Source: Flavobacterium nitrogenifigens (GTDB lineage Bacteria; Bacteroidota; Bacteroidia; Flavobacteriales; Flavobacteriaceae). Taken from it: DNA of 64,000 nucleotides. The position numbers and the translations under genes were made by a program. The notes under the pieces were generated by a model, which saw nothing but the letters and a program-made list of their open reading frames with translations, made no database searches and was not told the origin of the DNA. Within the stretch, counting starts at the first letter, position 1. The number at the start of each line of letters is the position of its first letter. This document shows, in pieces, positions 52,191 to 62,523 of this stretch. Location of the stretch: contig NZ_QJRI01000173.1 of assembly GCF_003254565.1 (NCBI RefSeq), positions 1 to 64,000 of the forward strand. The letters are read 5' to 3'.

Positions 52191-54551
52191 TTATTGATTT
52201 GTATATGTTCTAAAATAACCACACTCTGCAATTACATCCTGATAATATTTGGTATCAGAATAGTCTTTTCTTAAAGCTTTGAATGCGTTCCAGGCAATAA
52301 AATTAACTTTATCATCTTGAATTTCCCAATAGCTCTTTAAGGCGTTGTACTTTTTATTGTAATAATCATTTCTTTCGCATTTCGAAATCAAATACAAACA
52401 TTTTGCTTTTTGCTCTTTGTTTGAAGCCGCTTCAAAAGCTTTCTGATAATACATTTTAGAAACCGAATTGTTGGTAATCATTTCTTTCATCGAATCTCTA
52501 AATGAATAAGGACTTGAACCATAACCCACAATACTTATTTCATAAAAAGTTCTTCCGTTTCCAAAATGAGAAATATTATAAAACGCATTTCCTAACAAAA
52601 GACTGTTCGTGTAAACATCTTCTTTCTGAGCCAGTTTATCTTGCATTTCTTTTATTGTAGTTAAGAAATCCATATAAGTATATTTTCTTTTCTGGTACGC
52701 CGCATGCTCACAGTCGTGACAATCTTTAATATTTCCATTAAACGGATTTCCTAAGAATTTAACATACTGAACAGAATCGGTTTGTTTCATAAATTCAATC
52801 GCTTCTGGAATTTTATTTTTAAATGTCGCCTGAACCGCCTGAAAATTATTAATATCTTTCAGTTTTAAACTATAAATTCCCGCACCAATTTTTTCGATTT
52901 CAGATTTATTAGATTTTTCCAAAAAGCTTTTTAATGCCAGCAAATTCTTTTCATTGTCATAATAAGCATTTCCGTCGTTCCAATAACTATAGCGTGATTC
53001 GCCATAAATCTCGGCCATAACCTGATCTCCTTTTTCTTTATACAGATGCGACAAATAGCTTCTGCTCCATGAAGAAGCATTTTGATAACGAAATTCGCTT
53101 CCTTTATAATTTTTAGGAAGTTCATAATACAGCCAATCCAAATCAGCCAGAATAGTTTTCTCGTTTTTATCTGTCAGCTTATCGATCTTGCTTAAGTTAT
53201 TTACAAAACGCAATAAACGAAGCTGCATTCCTGCCAATTCTGTTTTCGGAAGTGTCTTTTCTGCTTTGTTATAATTCTTTTCTGCATTGGCATAATCACC
53301 TTTTAGTGTTTGAAGATATCCCGTTGCAATATCCCATAAATATGGCTTTTCGGTATTTCCTGCAGCAGAAATTTTCGCAATTAAATCGACTGCGCTATTG
53401 TCAATTTTTGCTTTGTTCTCCGTTTTGTTTTCTGCAACAGTCTGTGGCGTAGGCGGCTTGCTATAATCTCCGCTGCTCACCTGAAATGAGTTGTTTATTT
53501 TTTCTTCCAGCGAATTAACCAATCTTGTTCCTAAATAATTTAAATGCTCACTTTTTGGATCCAATTCATAGATTTTTTCAATTGCTTGTTTTTCATCTTT
53601 GTAATATCCATGAATTGCCCAAAGCGCTGCTTTTTCTTTGTTGTTTTTTGCCATTGCCAAAGCTTTAGTCCAATCTGACTCATTTTTTGGTTTGAAACTA
53701 TAAGCTGTAACCACTCTTAATTCTGGACATTTATCAAAAACTTGAGCATATAAATAATTAGAAGTCGCGTACTTTTTCTGTTTATAATTAATTCCAGCAA
53801 CATACGCCAAAGCACGATAATACAAAGTATTCTTTGCAACAGAACTTTCGGTTTTATTAAAAAAGTCAATCGCTTTTTGTTTGTCATTACTATAAAAACG
53901 CGCTTTCATCGTCAAGAACCAATATCTGTTTTTCAAAAATGGATCCGACAAAGTATTGTACACATTTTCGATAGATTGAATCATTTTGGCATCATTGAAA
54001 GTTTTTGCCACAACAGGATCATAACTCCAATAATCGTCTCCAATTGAAACCGTTTCTATCTTTTGAGCCAAATACAAAAATTCGACAAAGTTTTTTACTT
54101 TCTCATCTTTCAAATTCAGCTTTTTGCTCCATTTCTGAGAGCTTTTATTTTCCTTTTTTGTTTTATAATAAACATGCAAACCTTCAATTTCTTCTTTGTT
54201 TTTGATAGCATCTTTTTCATCAGAATAATATCTCGGCTTTTCATCACCAATCAAAAAATAATTGACAGTTGTTGTATCTGCTTTTCCTTTAAGATAATCT
54301 GCCCAATCTGATTTTATGTTTTTATTGAAACGAGAATTATGCTGGGTATCAAAACCAATTCCGTAAAAAATCCCACCAGATAAAAACAAAGGCGAGTACG
54401 ATTTGTCAGCAAAAGTTTCTGGTGTAAAATTTGAGTTATAAGAACCAAAAGAATCCCAATCTCCGTCTGCGCAAGCGTATGCAATTCCGAATGCAGAAAG
54501 CAAAACGGCACTAGAAGCAAGAAATAATCTGCTTAAAAATATTCTTTTCAT
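52191..54551 (-). CDS. Large exported TPR-like protein
   Basis: 786 residues with a signal peptide (FLASSAVLLSAFGIAYA, cleavage near ACADG). The mature protein begins CADGDWDSFGSYNSNFTP and contains many helical hairpins of TPR/Sel1 appearance (YLQTLKGDYANAEKNYNKA, AEKTLPKTELAGMQLRLL, YYQKAFEAASNKEQKAKCLY). No catalytic motif. It overlaps the upstream lipoprotein by 41 bases, so the pair is translationally coupled and probably forms an envelope complex. Function unknown. Confidence 0.82.
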   Translation of the reverse strand: MKRIFLSRLFLASSAVLLSAFGIAYACADGDWDSFGSYNSNFTPETFADKSYSPLFLSGGIFYGIGFDTQHNSRFNKNIKSDWADYLKGKADTTTVNYFLIGDEKPRYYSDEKDAIKNKEEIEGLHVYYKTKKENKSSQKWSKKLNLKDEKVKNFVEFLYLAQKIETVSIGDDYWSYDPVVAKTFNDAKMIQSIENVYNTLSDPFLKNRYWFLTMKARFYSNDKQKAIDFFNKTESSVAKNTLYYRALAYVAGINYKQKKYATSNYLYAQVFDKCPELRVVTAYSFKPKNESDWTKALAMAKNNKEKAALWAIHGYYKDEKQAIEKIYELDPKSEHLNYLGTRLVNSLEEKINNSFQVSSGDYSKPPTPQTVAENKTENKAKIDNSAVDLIAKISAAGNTEKPYLWDIATGYLQTLKGDYANAEKNYNKAEKTLPKTELAGMQLRLLRFVNNLSKIDKLTDKNEKTILADLDWLYYELPKNYKGSEFRYQNASSWSRSYLSHLYKEKGDQVMAEIYGESRYSYWNDGNAYYDNEKNLLALKSFLEKSNKSEIEKIGAGIYSLKLKDINNFQAVQATFKNKIPEAIEFMKQTDSVQYVKFLGNPFNGNIKDCHDCEHAAYQKRKYTYMDFLTTIKEMQDKLAQKEDVYTNSLLLGNAFYNISHFGNGRTFYEISIVGYGSSPYSFRDSMKEMITNNSVSKMYYQKAFEAASNKEQKAKCLYLISKCERNDYYNKKYNALKSYWEIQDDKVNFIAWNAFKALRKDYSDTKYYQDVIAECGYFRTYTNQ

Positions 54552-55515
54552 AATTGTTTAAATTGAATTCGTCTAAATCGTAAAATATAATTTCGTTTGG
54601 CTTTTCGACAAGATGACCTTGCAAATCTTCTGCCATTTCTTTTAAATCTTCGGGTTTTATTTCCTCTATTTTCAAAAGATCATTTTCTTCATAAAAAACA
54701 CCATTTTTATAATTGGAATGTTTTACCCTGAAAAAAATCGGACTTGTTTTTTCAAAGTTGGAATCTTTTTCTAATGATGCACTGCTCATTTTAGAACGGA
54801 GTCCAATCACTTTATTCTCCCTGATGTGAACTCCCCAAGAATAAATTGGAAATGCAAAATCGAGATGCAGCGGATACTTCTTTAAACTTTTAAGATATCG
54901 CTCTGCTACTTTCTGATCGTAAATAGAATTTAGCGAATCTGGAGCAATCGATCCCATATTGTAATACATCAGAACTCCAGAATCTACATTTGGGATTTTT
55001 GTTTTTTTGAAGTATTTCACCTGGTGCAAACGGATTGTTGCTGAAAGTTTCTTTTTCGAAAGTTTTTTAAAAACTTCTATAAATTTCAAATAATTCTCTT
55101 TGCTTTTTAATGTCCAATCGCAATCAATTTGAATTTCTTGGCTTACAATTTTATTTTTAGAATTGATTTGTTCTATAAAACCAAACGTTTTTTGAGCCAG
55201 ATCATTTACATCAAGATTAGGTTGCAACATGACTTTGTTCTGAATGAAAACAACGGGAACAATAGTATATCCCTTTAGATTTTCCTCAAATCGAATTGGG
55301 CTTATCGGAATTGGAAAATTAGATTCTGGATGAAGTCCAATGTCAAAATATCTTACATAGAGTTTTTGAACATTGTTTTCTTTCAATGCTTCTTTTTCCG
55401 TTTCAGAAAATTTCAATATTGTTTTCCAGTAATAAAAGGAGATAATCGGTTTTTCGTTTTTACTGCATGATAGCATTAAAAAAAGAAACAAAACTGGAAA
55501 AAATCGCTTGAACAA
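54511..55515 (-). CDS. Lipoprotein with TIM-barrel-like domain
   Basis: 334 residues; signal peptide II FFPVLFLFLMLSC (Cys17). The mature domain (SFYYWKTILKFSETEKEALK, NVQKLYVRYFDIGLHPE, IDCDWTLKSKENYLKFIEVF, LHLDFAFPIYSWGVHI) has the alternating strand/helix pattern of a (beta/alpha)8 barrel, similar to glycoside-hydrolase-like families, with acidic residues at strand ends; assignment is tentative. The start codon seems to be TTG at 55515, since the first ATG is inside the signal peptide. Coupled to the TPR-like gene downstream. Confidence 0.75.
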   Translation of the reverse strand: MFKRFFPVLFLFLMLSCSKNEKPIISFYYWKTILKFSETEKEALKENNVQKLYVRYFDIGLHPESNFPIPISPIRFEENLKGYTIVPVVFIQNKVMLQPNLDVNDLAQKTFGFIEQINSKNKIVSQEIQIDCDWTLKSKENYLKFIEVFKKLSKKKLSATIRLHQVKYFKKTKIPNVDSGVLMYYNMGSIAPDSLNSIYDQKVAERYLKSLKKYPLHLDFAFPIYSWGVHIRENKVIGLRSKMSSASLEKDSNFEKTSPIFFRVKHSNYKNGVFYEENDLLKIEEIKPEDLKEMAEDLQGHLVEKPNEIIFYDLDEFNLNNYEKNIFKQIISCF

Positions 55516-55689
55516 AACTTAGGAAAATTACATTTTAGTTCAAAAGTAAGAAATTATATCATTTTAAAATGTTTGAAACACCAAAATTTTAAAAGATTCG
55601 CAAAAACTCCAAATCCTAATAAATGGATAAAAAATTTCAATTAAAGCAAATATAATCGTTATTTTGTGCAATCAAACTGAAAAACCGTT

Positions 55690-57378
55690 ATGTTGAAAAA
55701 CACTCTTAAATATATTGCATTTATAATTTTAATATCAATGATAAGCTGTGCCAAAAGAGGCAGTATTACCGGCGGTTTAAAAGACACTCTTGCTCCTGTT
55801 TTAATTTCGAGTTTTCCTGAAAATTACAGTACAAATTTTAAAGGAAACACAATTACTCTGAATTTTGATGAATATATCAAACTGAAAAACACCAATAAAC
55901 AATTAATCATTTCTCCTCCGTTTAAAAACGAACCATTAATCACGCCTCAAAGTGTTAATAAATTTATAAAGATCGAAATTCGAGATACTTTACAGCCAAA
56001 CACTACTTACAGTTTAAATTTCGGACAAGCGATTCAGGATAATAACGAAGGAAATGCTTTAAATCAATTTAAATACGTGTTTTCTACAGGAGCTTATATA
56101 GATTCGCTTAAATTGAGCGGAAAAATTAAAGATTCTTACGGAAAATATGTTGACAATTTTGTTTCTGTAATGCTGTACGAAGTAAATGATAAATTTAAAG
56201 ATTCTACCATTTACAAAGAGTTTCCGCGATATATCACCAACACTTTGGATAGTATGCGAACTTTTCAGTTTGAAAATTTAAAAGAAGGAAAATATCTTTT
56301 GGTTGCTTTAAAAGACAAAGGATCAAACAATAAATTTAATCCGAAAGATGATAAAATCGGTTTTTTAAAAAGCTATATCACAATTCCAACAGATACTGTT
56401 TACGAGTTAGAATTGTTTAAAGAAACGCTTCCGCTAAAAACCTTCAAACCAATTCAGGCTTCTGGAAACCGTTTGTATCTTCCGTATGAAGGGAAACAGA
56501 ATTTCAAAAATTCAAAACCAAAAATTACACTAAAAAACGGCAGCGAAGTTTTAGAAACTATCGTCACGCAATTTCCTAAAAAAGATTCGCTTCAAGTTTG
56601 GTACAAACCTGTTAAGGCCGATTCGTTATCAATGGAAGTTGAAAAAGGAAGCTACAATAAAAAGTTTTCTTTCAAAATTAAAGCCTTGAAAAAAGACACT
56701 TTAAATATTAAAGCTGCACAAAATAGCCAGCTTAATTTTAGAGACCGTTTTACATTGGAAAGTGAAACTCCTTTAGTAAAATTCGATAAATCTAAAATCA
56801 GATTGGTTAACAAAGATTCTGTTGCTGTTCCTTACACTACAGAATACGACGAATTTGATCAGAAATTGTATTTTGATTTCAAAAAAGAACCTTTAGATAA
56901 ATATAATTTTACTTTCTTACCAGGCGCTTTGACCGATTTCTACGAAAAAACAAACGATACTTTATCATACAAACTCAGCACTAAAGAATATGCCGATTAC
57001 GGAAATATTATATTGAATCTGAAAAATGTAAAACGTTTTCCTATCATTGTCGAATTGACCAATAAAAAAGGAGATGTTGTTTTAGCCGAAGGATATTCTG
57101 AAGGCGCAACTACTCTCGAATTCAATTTATTGCAACCTGACGTTTTTACTGTCCGCATTATTTATGATGACAATAAAAATAAAATGTACGACACTGGAAA
57201 TTTCCTAGAAAAGAGATATGCCGAAGAGGTGTTTTATAATCAGGAAGAGTTTGATGTCCGTGCCAATTGGGATCGAAACGAAACCATTGACCTAAGCATT
57301 CCGTTTAATCCAGAAGTCGAGAAAAAACAAGACGATAAAAAGAGAAAAGAAGCAGAAAAGAAACGCAAAGCTTTTTAA
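55690..57378 (+). CDS. Ig-like (SbsA-type) domain lipoprotein
   Basis: 562 residues; lipobox ISMISCAKRGSITGG (Cys20). An N-terminal Ig-like domain of the Big_5/SbsA type covers about 35-140 (APVLISSFPENYSTNFKGNT, ITLNFDEYIKLKNTNKQLII, RDTLQPNTTYSLNFG). Later beta-rich domains and a cross-strand region (NKKGDVVLAEGYSEGATTLE, IIYDDNKNKMYDTGNF) follow. The C-terminus is a Lys/Glu-rich tail (KKQDDKKRKEAEKKRKAF). Probably an outer-membrane-anchored structural or carrier-related lipoprotein. Confidence 0.82.
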   Translation: MLKNTLKYIAFIILISMISCAKRGSITGGLKDTLAPVLISSFPENYSTNFKGNTITLNFDEYIKLKNTNKQLIISPPFKNEPLITPQSVNKFIKIEIRDTLQPNTTYSLNFGQAIQDNNEGNALNQFKYVFSTGAYIDSLKLSGKIKDSYGKYVDNFVSVMLYEVNDKFKDSTIYKEFPRYITNTLDSMRTFQFENLKEGKYLLVALKDKGSNNKFNPKDDKIGFLKSYITIPTDTVYELELFKETLPLKTFKPIQASGNRLYLPYEGKQNFKNSKPKITLKNGSEVLETIVTQFPKKDSLQVWYKPVKADSLSMEVEKGSYNKKFSFKIKALKKDTLNIKAAQNSQLNFRDRFTLESETPLVKFDKSKIRLVNKDSVAVPYTTEYDEFDQKLYFDFKKEPLDKYNFTFLPGALTDFYEKTNDTLSYKLSTKEYADYGNIILNLKNVKRFPIIVELTNKKGDVVLAEGYSEGATTLEFNLLQPDVFTVRIIYDDNKNKMYDTGNFLEKRYAEEVFYNQEEFDVRANWDRNETIDLSIPFNPEVEKKQDDKKRKEAEKKRKAF

Positions 57379-57383
57379 AGTTT

Positions 57384-57823
57384 ATGGATAGGGAGGAGTT
57401 AATTATTGAAAAAATTGGTTTAGTAAAAATTGGATTTGGCTACTCTTAGGAGTTCTTTCAGCAATATTCATTGTAATTGTTGCATTAAATTCAAACTCCA
57501 AAAATGGCTTATCTGACACTATAACAGCATTTAAAGAAAATTCTTTATACCAAAAGGCAATAGATCATGCTAATAAAAACCCAGAAGTCATACAAACTAT
57601 TGGAAAAATCTCCCCCGTTGACAAGTTAGCAATTTTAGAAGGCAATTCTTCTTACTCCAACAACAACAAATCTGTTGATTTATCCATCAGAGTTAATGGT
57701 GATATAAAAAATGGAAAATTAGAAATTCATGCTGACAGAAATGGTTCAGACTGGAATTATAAAAAAATATTCATTCGAACTAAAAATCCACATAAAGAAA
57801 TTATAGTCATCAATAAACCTTAG
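57384..57823 (+). pseudogene. Coa1-like membrane protein, frameshifted at an A run
   Basis: The ATG at 57384 gives MDREELIIEK then runs out of frame. From base 57413 another frame reads NWFSKNWIWLLLGVLSAIFI (one transmembrane helix) and a C-terminal domain (KNPEVIQTIGKISPVDKLAI, DLSIRVNGDIKNGKLEI, IFIRTKNPHKEIIVINKP) that fits the cytochrome c oxidase assembly factor Coa1/TIM21-like family, with stop at 57821. Adding one A to the run of six at 57409-57414 joins the two parts. Either a decayed gene, a sequencing error or a slippage site; nothing else in the domain is broken. Confidence 0.65.
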
Positions 57824-57829
57824 TCCTTT

Positions 57830-58597
57830 CTAAAGTTTGATTTCAAACAGATCTCTATCGCTTAAAAAGTCTAATTTTTTACGCGTCTCATACATGGTGT
57901 TTTTGTCTAATTCTACGACAAAGACACCATTTTTTTCTTGTGGCTCTAAAATATAATTGCCTAAAAAATCTAATGCTTGCGAATGACCAATATGTTCAAA
58001 ATTGTGTGCATCCTTCCCTATTCTGTTTACTCCAATTACATAAGAAAGATTTTCTATTGCTCGAGCTTTTAGTAAAGCATCCCAGGCATTGGTGCGTACT
58101 TTTGGCCAATTGGCCACATACAAAATTAGATCGTAATTTTCTGAATTTCGCACAAAAACAGGAAATCTCAAATCGTAACAAATCTGAAGGCAAATTTTCC
58201 AATCTAGATAATCTATAATCACTTTTTGATTTCCGCGCGTATATACTTTATCTTCGCCTGCCAGAGAGAATGAATGACGTTTATCGTAATATTTAATTTC
58301 GCCAGACGGAAAAACAAAAACCATTCGATTATAATACTTCCCATTTTCTGCAATGACTACACTTCCCGTAATTGCGGTATTTTTTTGTTTTGCTTTAAAC
58401 TTCATCCAACCAATTGTTTCACCCTGCATAGTTTCAGCAACTTCAGAAGCATTCATTGTAAATCCGGTTGAAAACATTTCTGGAAGTACAATCAAATCTA
58501 CTTCCGAATCAATCTCATTGATTTTTGAATCGAAGTTTTCTCTGTTTTTACTGGCATTCTGCCAAAAAAGATCGGTTTGGATTAAAGCTATTTTCAT
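57830..58597 (-). CDS. Omega-amidase (nitrilase family, YafV-like)
   Basis: 255-residue nitrilase-superfamily amidase. Catalytic triad: Glu40 in LIVLPEMFSTGF, Lys in IKYYDKRHSF, Cys in ICLQICYDLRFPVF, followed by LYVANWPKVRTNAWDALL and IGHSQALDFLG. The pattern matches the YafV/omega-amidase group hydrolysing alpha-ketoglutaramate and similar amides. It is an isolated gene upstream of the DeoR regulator on the same strand. Confidence 0.9.
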   Translation of the reverse strand: MKIALIQTDLFWQNASKNRENFDSKINEIDSEVDLIVLPEMFSTGFTMNASEVAETMQGETIGWMKFKAKQKNTAITGSVVIAENGKYYNRMVFVFPSGEIKYYDKRHSFSLAGEDKVYTRGNQKVIIDYLDWKICLQICYDLRFPVFVRNSENYDLILYVANWPKVRTNAWDALLKARAIENLSYVIGVNRIGKDAHNFEHIGHSQALDFLGNYILEPQEKNGVFVVELDKNTMYETRKKLDFLSDRDLFEIKL

Positions 58598-58633
58598 TTT
58601 TTAAATTGTATGAAAGTCAAAAACACTTTGAAA

Positions 58634-59410
58634 TTATACCACAATAAGACTTGGAACAGCGCTTTTATAAGCCTGCAGTTTTTCGTGATTCGGCTCTACT
58701 TCTGTGATTACATAATTTACCTCAGATAAATTCGCAATTTTCATTTTAAGAACCGTATTCAATTTTTCAGTAATGGTCAAAACCGCTGTTTTCCTAGAAG
58801 CATTAATCATCGCTTTTTTTACCTGAACTGTTTCCCAGTCAGAATCTGAATAACCACCCTCAACATCAAGAGCATTTGTTCCTAAAACCAAAAGATCTGC
58901 TTTTATGCTCGCTAATTGCTGAAAAGCTTCTCCGCTCACACACATTTGGCTGTAAGAAGAAATACTTCCGCCAATCATAATGGTTTTAATATTTGGTTTA
59001 TCCAAAAGCTGGACAGCCGTTAGAGCGGTAATAGTAAAAACAGTCAGATTAAGATCGTTTGGAATTAAACGGATAAATTCACGAATGGTGGTTCCTCCAT
59101 CAACAATTAAAACCATACCATCATGAAGAAGATCGACTGCCTTTTGTGCAATAACTTGCTTCGCTTCTACGGCATAAGTCTGATTCAAAGAAGAATAATG
59201 ATAACCTTTGGTCATTGCACCACCTTTCACTTTGATGATAAGCGCTTCGGCGTCAAGTTCGTTTATATCACGTCGAACGGTATCCTCAGAAACACCAAGT
59301 TTTGCCGAAAGAGTTTCAAAACTCACACGTGTATGCAAGTTGATCTCTTTTAGAATATGATTTTTACGTTCTTCTTTACTGTAATTTAAAACTTCATTTT
59401 CAGTGCTCAT
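58634..59410 (-). CDS. DeoR/GlpR-family transcriptional regulator
   Basis: 258 residues: N-terminal DeoR-type winged helix-turn-helix (RKNHILKEINLHTRVSFETL, SAKLGVSEDTVRRDINELD) and the C-terminal sugar-phosphate-sensing domain with VDGGTTIREFIRLIP and VSGEAFQQLASIKADLLVLGTNALDVEGGYSD. Usually such proteins repress a sugar-phosphate utilisation operon, but no sugar operon is adjacent here. A TATTTTTG box lies upstream at 59433-59440. Confidence 0.9.
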   Translation of the reverse strand: MSTENEVLNYSKEERKNHILKEINLHTRVSFETLSAKLGVSEDTVRRDINELDAEALIIKVKGGAMTKGYHYSSLNQTYAVEAKQVIAQKAVDLLHDGMVLIVDGGTTIREFIRLIPNDLNLTVFTITALTAVQLLDKPNIKTIMIGGSISSYSQMCVSGEAFQQLASIKADLLVLGTNALDVEGGYSDSDWETVQVKKAMINASRKTAVLTITEKLNTVLKMKIANLSEVNYVITEVEPNHEKLQAYKSAVPSLIVV

Positions 59411-59432
59411 GCCAATTATTTTTTTCTTCTTA

Positions 59433-59440
59433 CAAAAATA
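59433..59440 (-). promoter_or_regulatory. Candidate -7 box (TATTTTTG) for the DeoR regulator
   Basis: Minus-strand TAnnTTTG match, 23 bases before the ATG at 59410. No well-spaced -33 box. Confidence 0.4.
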
Positions 59441-59616
59441 AACATTTCATTAAACAATTCATCTAAACAAAAAATCAAATTAGCACATTACATCAATTTA
59501 AAACTCAACAGAAACACTTTACTCCAAAAAACAAAAACCAGACATTTTAAGCCCTTTTATACAATAATTTGGCATCTTTATGGAAATAAATCTAATTGCT
59601 GATAAAATATAAAAAC

Positions 59617-59649
59617 AAAAAACGCTTCCATCGTAACGGAAGCGTTTTT
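59617..59649 (-). terminator. Terminator of the sdhCAB operon
   Basis: AAAACGCTTCC-ATCGTAAC-GGAAGCGTTTT; on the minus strand a T run follows, 23 bases beyond the sdhB stop. Confidence 0.85.
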
Positions 59650-59671
59650 CTAAAATATACTAAATTGTGTA

Positions 59672-60418
59672 TTATCCTTTTAAGCTTGCTGCTAAATACT
59701 CACGGTTCATACGTGCGATATTTTCAAGCGAAATTCCTTTTGGACATTCAATTTCACAAGCTCCTGTATTGGTACAGTTACCGAAACCTTCTAAATCCAT
59801 TTGGTGAACCATGTGTAAAACACGATCTGTTGCTTCAACTTTACCTTGTGGCAATAATGCATATTGAGAAACTTTTGCAGCAACGAATAACATTGCTGAA
59901 GAGTTTTTACAAGTTGCAACACAAGCTCCACAACCAATACAAGCAGCCGCATCAAATGATTTATCTGCATCGTCTTTTGGAACTGGAATAGTATTCGCGT
60001 CGATCGTATTTCCTGAAGTGTTTACAGAGATAAATCCTCCCGCATGTTGAATTCTGTCAAAAGAACTTCTGTCAACAACTAAATCTTTAATTACCGGGAA
60101 AGCTTTTGCTCTAAATGGCTCGATAAAAATTGTATCACCATCTTTAAACATACGCATGTGCAACTGACAAGTTGTAACTCCTCTATCTGGTCCGTGTGCT
60201 TCTCCATTGATGAATAAAGAACACATTCCGCAGATTCCCTCACGACAATCGTGGTCAAATGCTACAGGCTCTTCTCCTTTATTGATTAAACCTTCGTTAA
60301 GAACGTCTAACATTTCAAGGAAAGACATGTCTGGTTCGATTCCATCGATAGGATATTCTACAATCCCTCCTTTATCTTGAGCGTTTTTTTGACGCCATAT
60401 TTTTAATGTAAGTTTCAT
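59672..60418 (-). CDS. sdhB: Succinate dehydrogenase/fumarate reductase iron-sulfur subunit
   Basis: 248 residues. [2Fe-2S] ferredoxin domain with [13 protein letters not shown], then the [4Fe-4S]/[3Fe-4S] domain with [17 protein letters not shown] and [15 protein letters not shown]. It passes electrons from the flavoprotein to the quinone site. Last gene of sdhC-sdhA-sdhB; it is separated from sdhA by a repeat-rich 93-base spacer. Confidence 0.96.
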   Translation of the reverse strand: MKLTLKIWRQKNAQDKGGIVEYPIDGIEPDMSFLEMLDVLNEGLINKGEEPVAFDHDCREGICGMCSLFINGEAHGPDRGVTTCQLHMRMFKDGDTIFIEPFRAKAFPVIKDLVVDRSSFDRIQHAGGFISVNTSGNTIDANTIPVPKDDADKSFDAAACIGCGACVATCKNSSAMLFVAAKVSQYALLPQGKVEATDRVLHMVHQMDLEGFGNCTNTGACEIECPKGISLENIARMNREYLAASLKG

Positions 60419-60419
60419 A

Positions 60420-60508
60420 CCTTTTTCGTTTGAAAGTCATAAAGTCGAAAGTCGAAAGTCGCTTGGCACTTTTGCCTTTTGACTTTAAGACTTTGGCTTT
60501 CGACCAAA
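60420..60508. repeat. GAAAGTC-type short-word repeats in inverted blocks (sdhA-sdhB spacer)
   Basis: GAAAGTCATAAAGTCGAAAG and a further GTCGAAAGTC on one side, and CTTTTGACTTTAAGACTTTG with GCTTTCGACC on the other, so the two halves can fold on each other. Same word family as 22825-22862. Confidence 0.65.
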
Positions 60509-60511
60509 TTC

Positions 60512-62512
60512 TTATTTATAACTTCTTTGAACTAATTTAATGTTTTCGTAATTAAGAGGTTCTTTGTGTAATACTGCATCACTTGGTTTTCCTTTGTATT
60601 CCCAAGCTGCAACGTATGCAAAGTTTTCGTCGTCACGAAGTGCTTCTCCTTCTTCTGTTTGGTATTCCTCACGGAAGTGACCTCCACAAGATTCGTTACG
60701 GTGTAAAGCATCTTTCGCGAACAATTCTCCTAATTCTAAGAAATCGGCAACACGAGTTGCTTTTTCTAATTCTTGATTAAATTCGTAAGCACCTCCTGGA
60801 ACTTTTACATCTTTATAAAACTCTTCACGTAAAGCAGCAATTTCTTCGATAGCTTCAGTTAAACCTTTAGCATTACGAGCCATACCTACTTTATTCCACA
60901 TGATTTTTCCAAGTTTTTTATGGAAATAATCTACAGAATGTTTACCGTTGTTATTGATGAATTTATTGATTTGATCTACAACCGCTTTCTCAGCTTCAAC
61001 GAATTCTGGTAAGTCTGTAGAAATTTCTCCCATTTTAATATCTGGAGCTAAATAATCTCCGATAGTGTATGGCAATACGAAATATCCATCAGCTAAACCT
61101 TGCATCAAAGCAGAAGCTCCAAGTCTGTTTGCACCGTGGTCAGAGAAGTTAGATTCTCCAATTGAGAAACATCCAGGAATTGTCGTCATTAAGTTATAAT
61201 CAACCCAAGTTCCACCCATTGTGTAGTGAACCGCTGGATAAATCATCATTGGTGTAGTATAAGGATCTTCGTCGACGATTTTGTAATACATTTGGAATAA
61301 GTTTCCGTATTTACTTTTCACGATTGCAGCTCCTAATTTAGTTACTAAAGCAGCATCTTTATCATCCAAACCTTTTACATAAGCATCTTCAGTTCCGTAA
61401 CGTTTAATTGCTGCTGCGAAATCTAAGTAAACTGCTTCACCCGTTTTGTTAACTCCAAAACCAGCATCACATCTTTCTTTAGCCGCACGAGACGCAACGT
61501 CACGAGGCACTAAGTTACCAAACGCAGGATATCTTCTTTCTAAGAAATAATCTCTTTCGTCTTCAGATAAATCAGTTGCTTTTTTCTTTCCTTCACGGAT
61601 TGCCTGAGCGTCTTCTAATTTTTTAGGTACCCAAATACGACCATCATTACGTAAAGACTCAGACATCAAAGTCAATTTTGACTGGTGATCTCCTGAAACC
61701 GGAATACATGTTGGGTGAATTTGTGTGTAGCAAGGATTTGCAAAAAATGCTCCTTTTTTATGAATTTTCCAAGCTGCTGTTGCGTTACTTCCCATAGCAT
61801 TTGTTGAAAGGAAAAACACGTTTCCGTATCCTCCAGAACCAACTACTACCGCATGAGCAGAATGTCTTTCTATTTTTCCTGTAATTAAGTCACGAGCGAT
61901 AATACCTCTCGCTTTTCCGTTCACGATTACAATGTCAAGCATTTCGTGACGGTTGTACATTTTGATTTTTCCACGACCAATCTGACGGTTCATTGCAGAA
62001 TAAGCTCCTAACAATAATTGCTGTCCAGTTTGTCCTTGTGCGTAAAATGTACGAGAAACCAAAGTTCCTCCAAAAGAACGGTTGTCTAAAAGTCCGCCGT
62101 ATTCACGAGCCAATGGCACCCCTTGAGCCACACATTGGTCAATAATATTACCTGAAACTTCAGCCAAACGATAAACGTTTGCCTCACGAGCACGGTAATC
62201 ACCACCTTTTACAGTATCGTAAAACAATCTGTAGATAGAGTCACCGTCACCTTTATAGTTTTTTGCTGCGTTGATACCTCCTTGTGCAGCGATAGAGTGC
62301 GCACGACGTGGAGAATCTTGGAAGCAGAATGCTTTTACGTTATATCCTAACTCAGCCAAAGTAGCCGCAGCCGAACCTCCAGCTAAACCTGTACCAACTA
62401 CAATAATATCTAAATTACGTTTGTTAGCAGGGTTTACTAAATTAATATGATCTTTATAATTTGTCCATTTGTCCGCTATAGGACCATTTGGAATTTTTGA
62501 ATCTAATGCCAT
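60512..62512 (-). CDS. sdhA: Succinate dehydrogenase/fumarate reductase flavoprotein subunit
   Basis: 666 residues. FAD-binding [20 protein letters not shown], the His of [20 protein letters not shown] that carries the covalent [21 protein letters not shown], catalytic Arg/His regions ([28 protein letters not shown]) and a C-terminal helical domain. It oxidises succinate or reduces fumarate in the inner-membrane complex II. Length and gene order are those of the quinol:fumarate reductase/B-type complex of Bacteroidota. Confidence 0.97.
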   Translation of the reverse strand: MALDSKIPNGPIADKWTNYKDHINLVNPANKRNLDIIVVGTGLAGGSAAATLAELGYNVKAFCFQDSPRRAHSIAAQGGINAAKNYKGDGDSIYRLFYDTVKGGDYRAREANVYRLAEVSGNIIDQCVAQGVPLAREYGGLLDNRSFGGTLVSRTFYAQGQTGQQLLLGAYSAMNRQIGRGKIKMYNRHEMLDIVIVNGKARGIIARDLITGKIERHSAHAVVVGSGGYGNVFFLSTNAMGSNATAAWKIHKKGAFFANPCYTQIHPTCIPVSGDHQSKLTLMSESLRNDGRIWVPKKLEDAQAIREGKKKATDLSEDERDYFLERRYPAFGNLVPRDVASRAAKERCDAGFGVNKTGEAVYLDFAAAIKRYGTEDAYVKGLDDKDAALVTKLGAAIVKSKYGNLFQMYYKIVDEDPYTTPMMIYPAVHYTMGGTWVDYNLMTTIPGCFSIGESNFSDHGANRLGASALMQGLADGYFVLPYTIGDYLAPDIKMGEISTDLPEFVEAEKAVVDQINKFINNNGKHSVDYFHKKLGKIMWNKVGMARNAKGLTEAIEEIAALREEFYKDVKVPGGAYEFNQELEKATRVADFLELGELFAKDALHRNESCGGHFREEYQTEEGEALRDDENFAYVAAWEYKGKPSDAVLHKEPLNYENIKLVQRSYK

Positions 62513-62523
62513 TATAATTGATA

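Noticed and set aside
59596..59991. 131-codon plus-strand frame over sdhB
   Set aside because: Antisense shadow of a well-identified iron-sulfur subunit.
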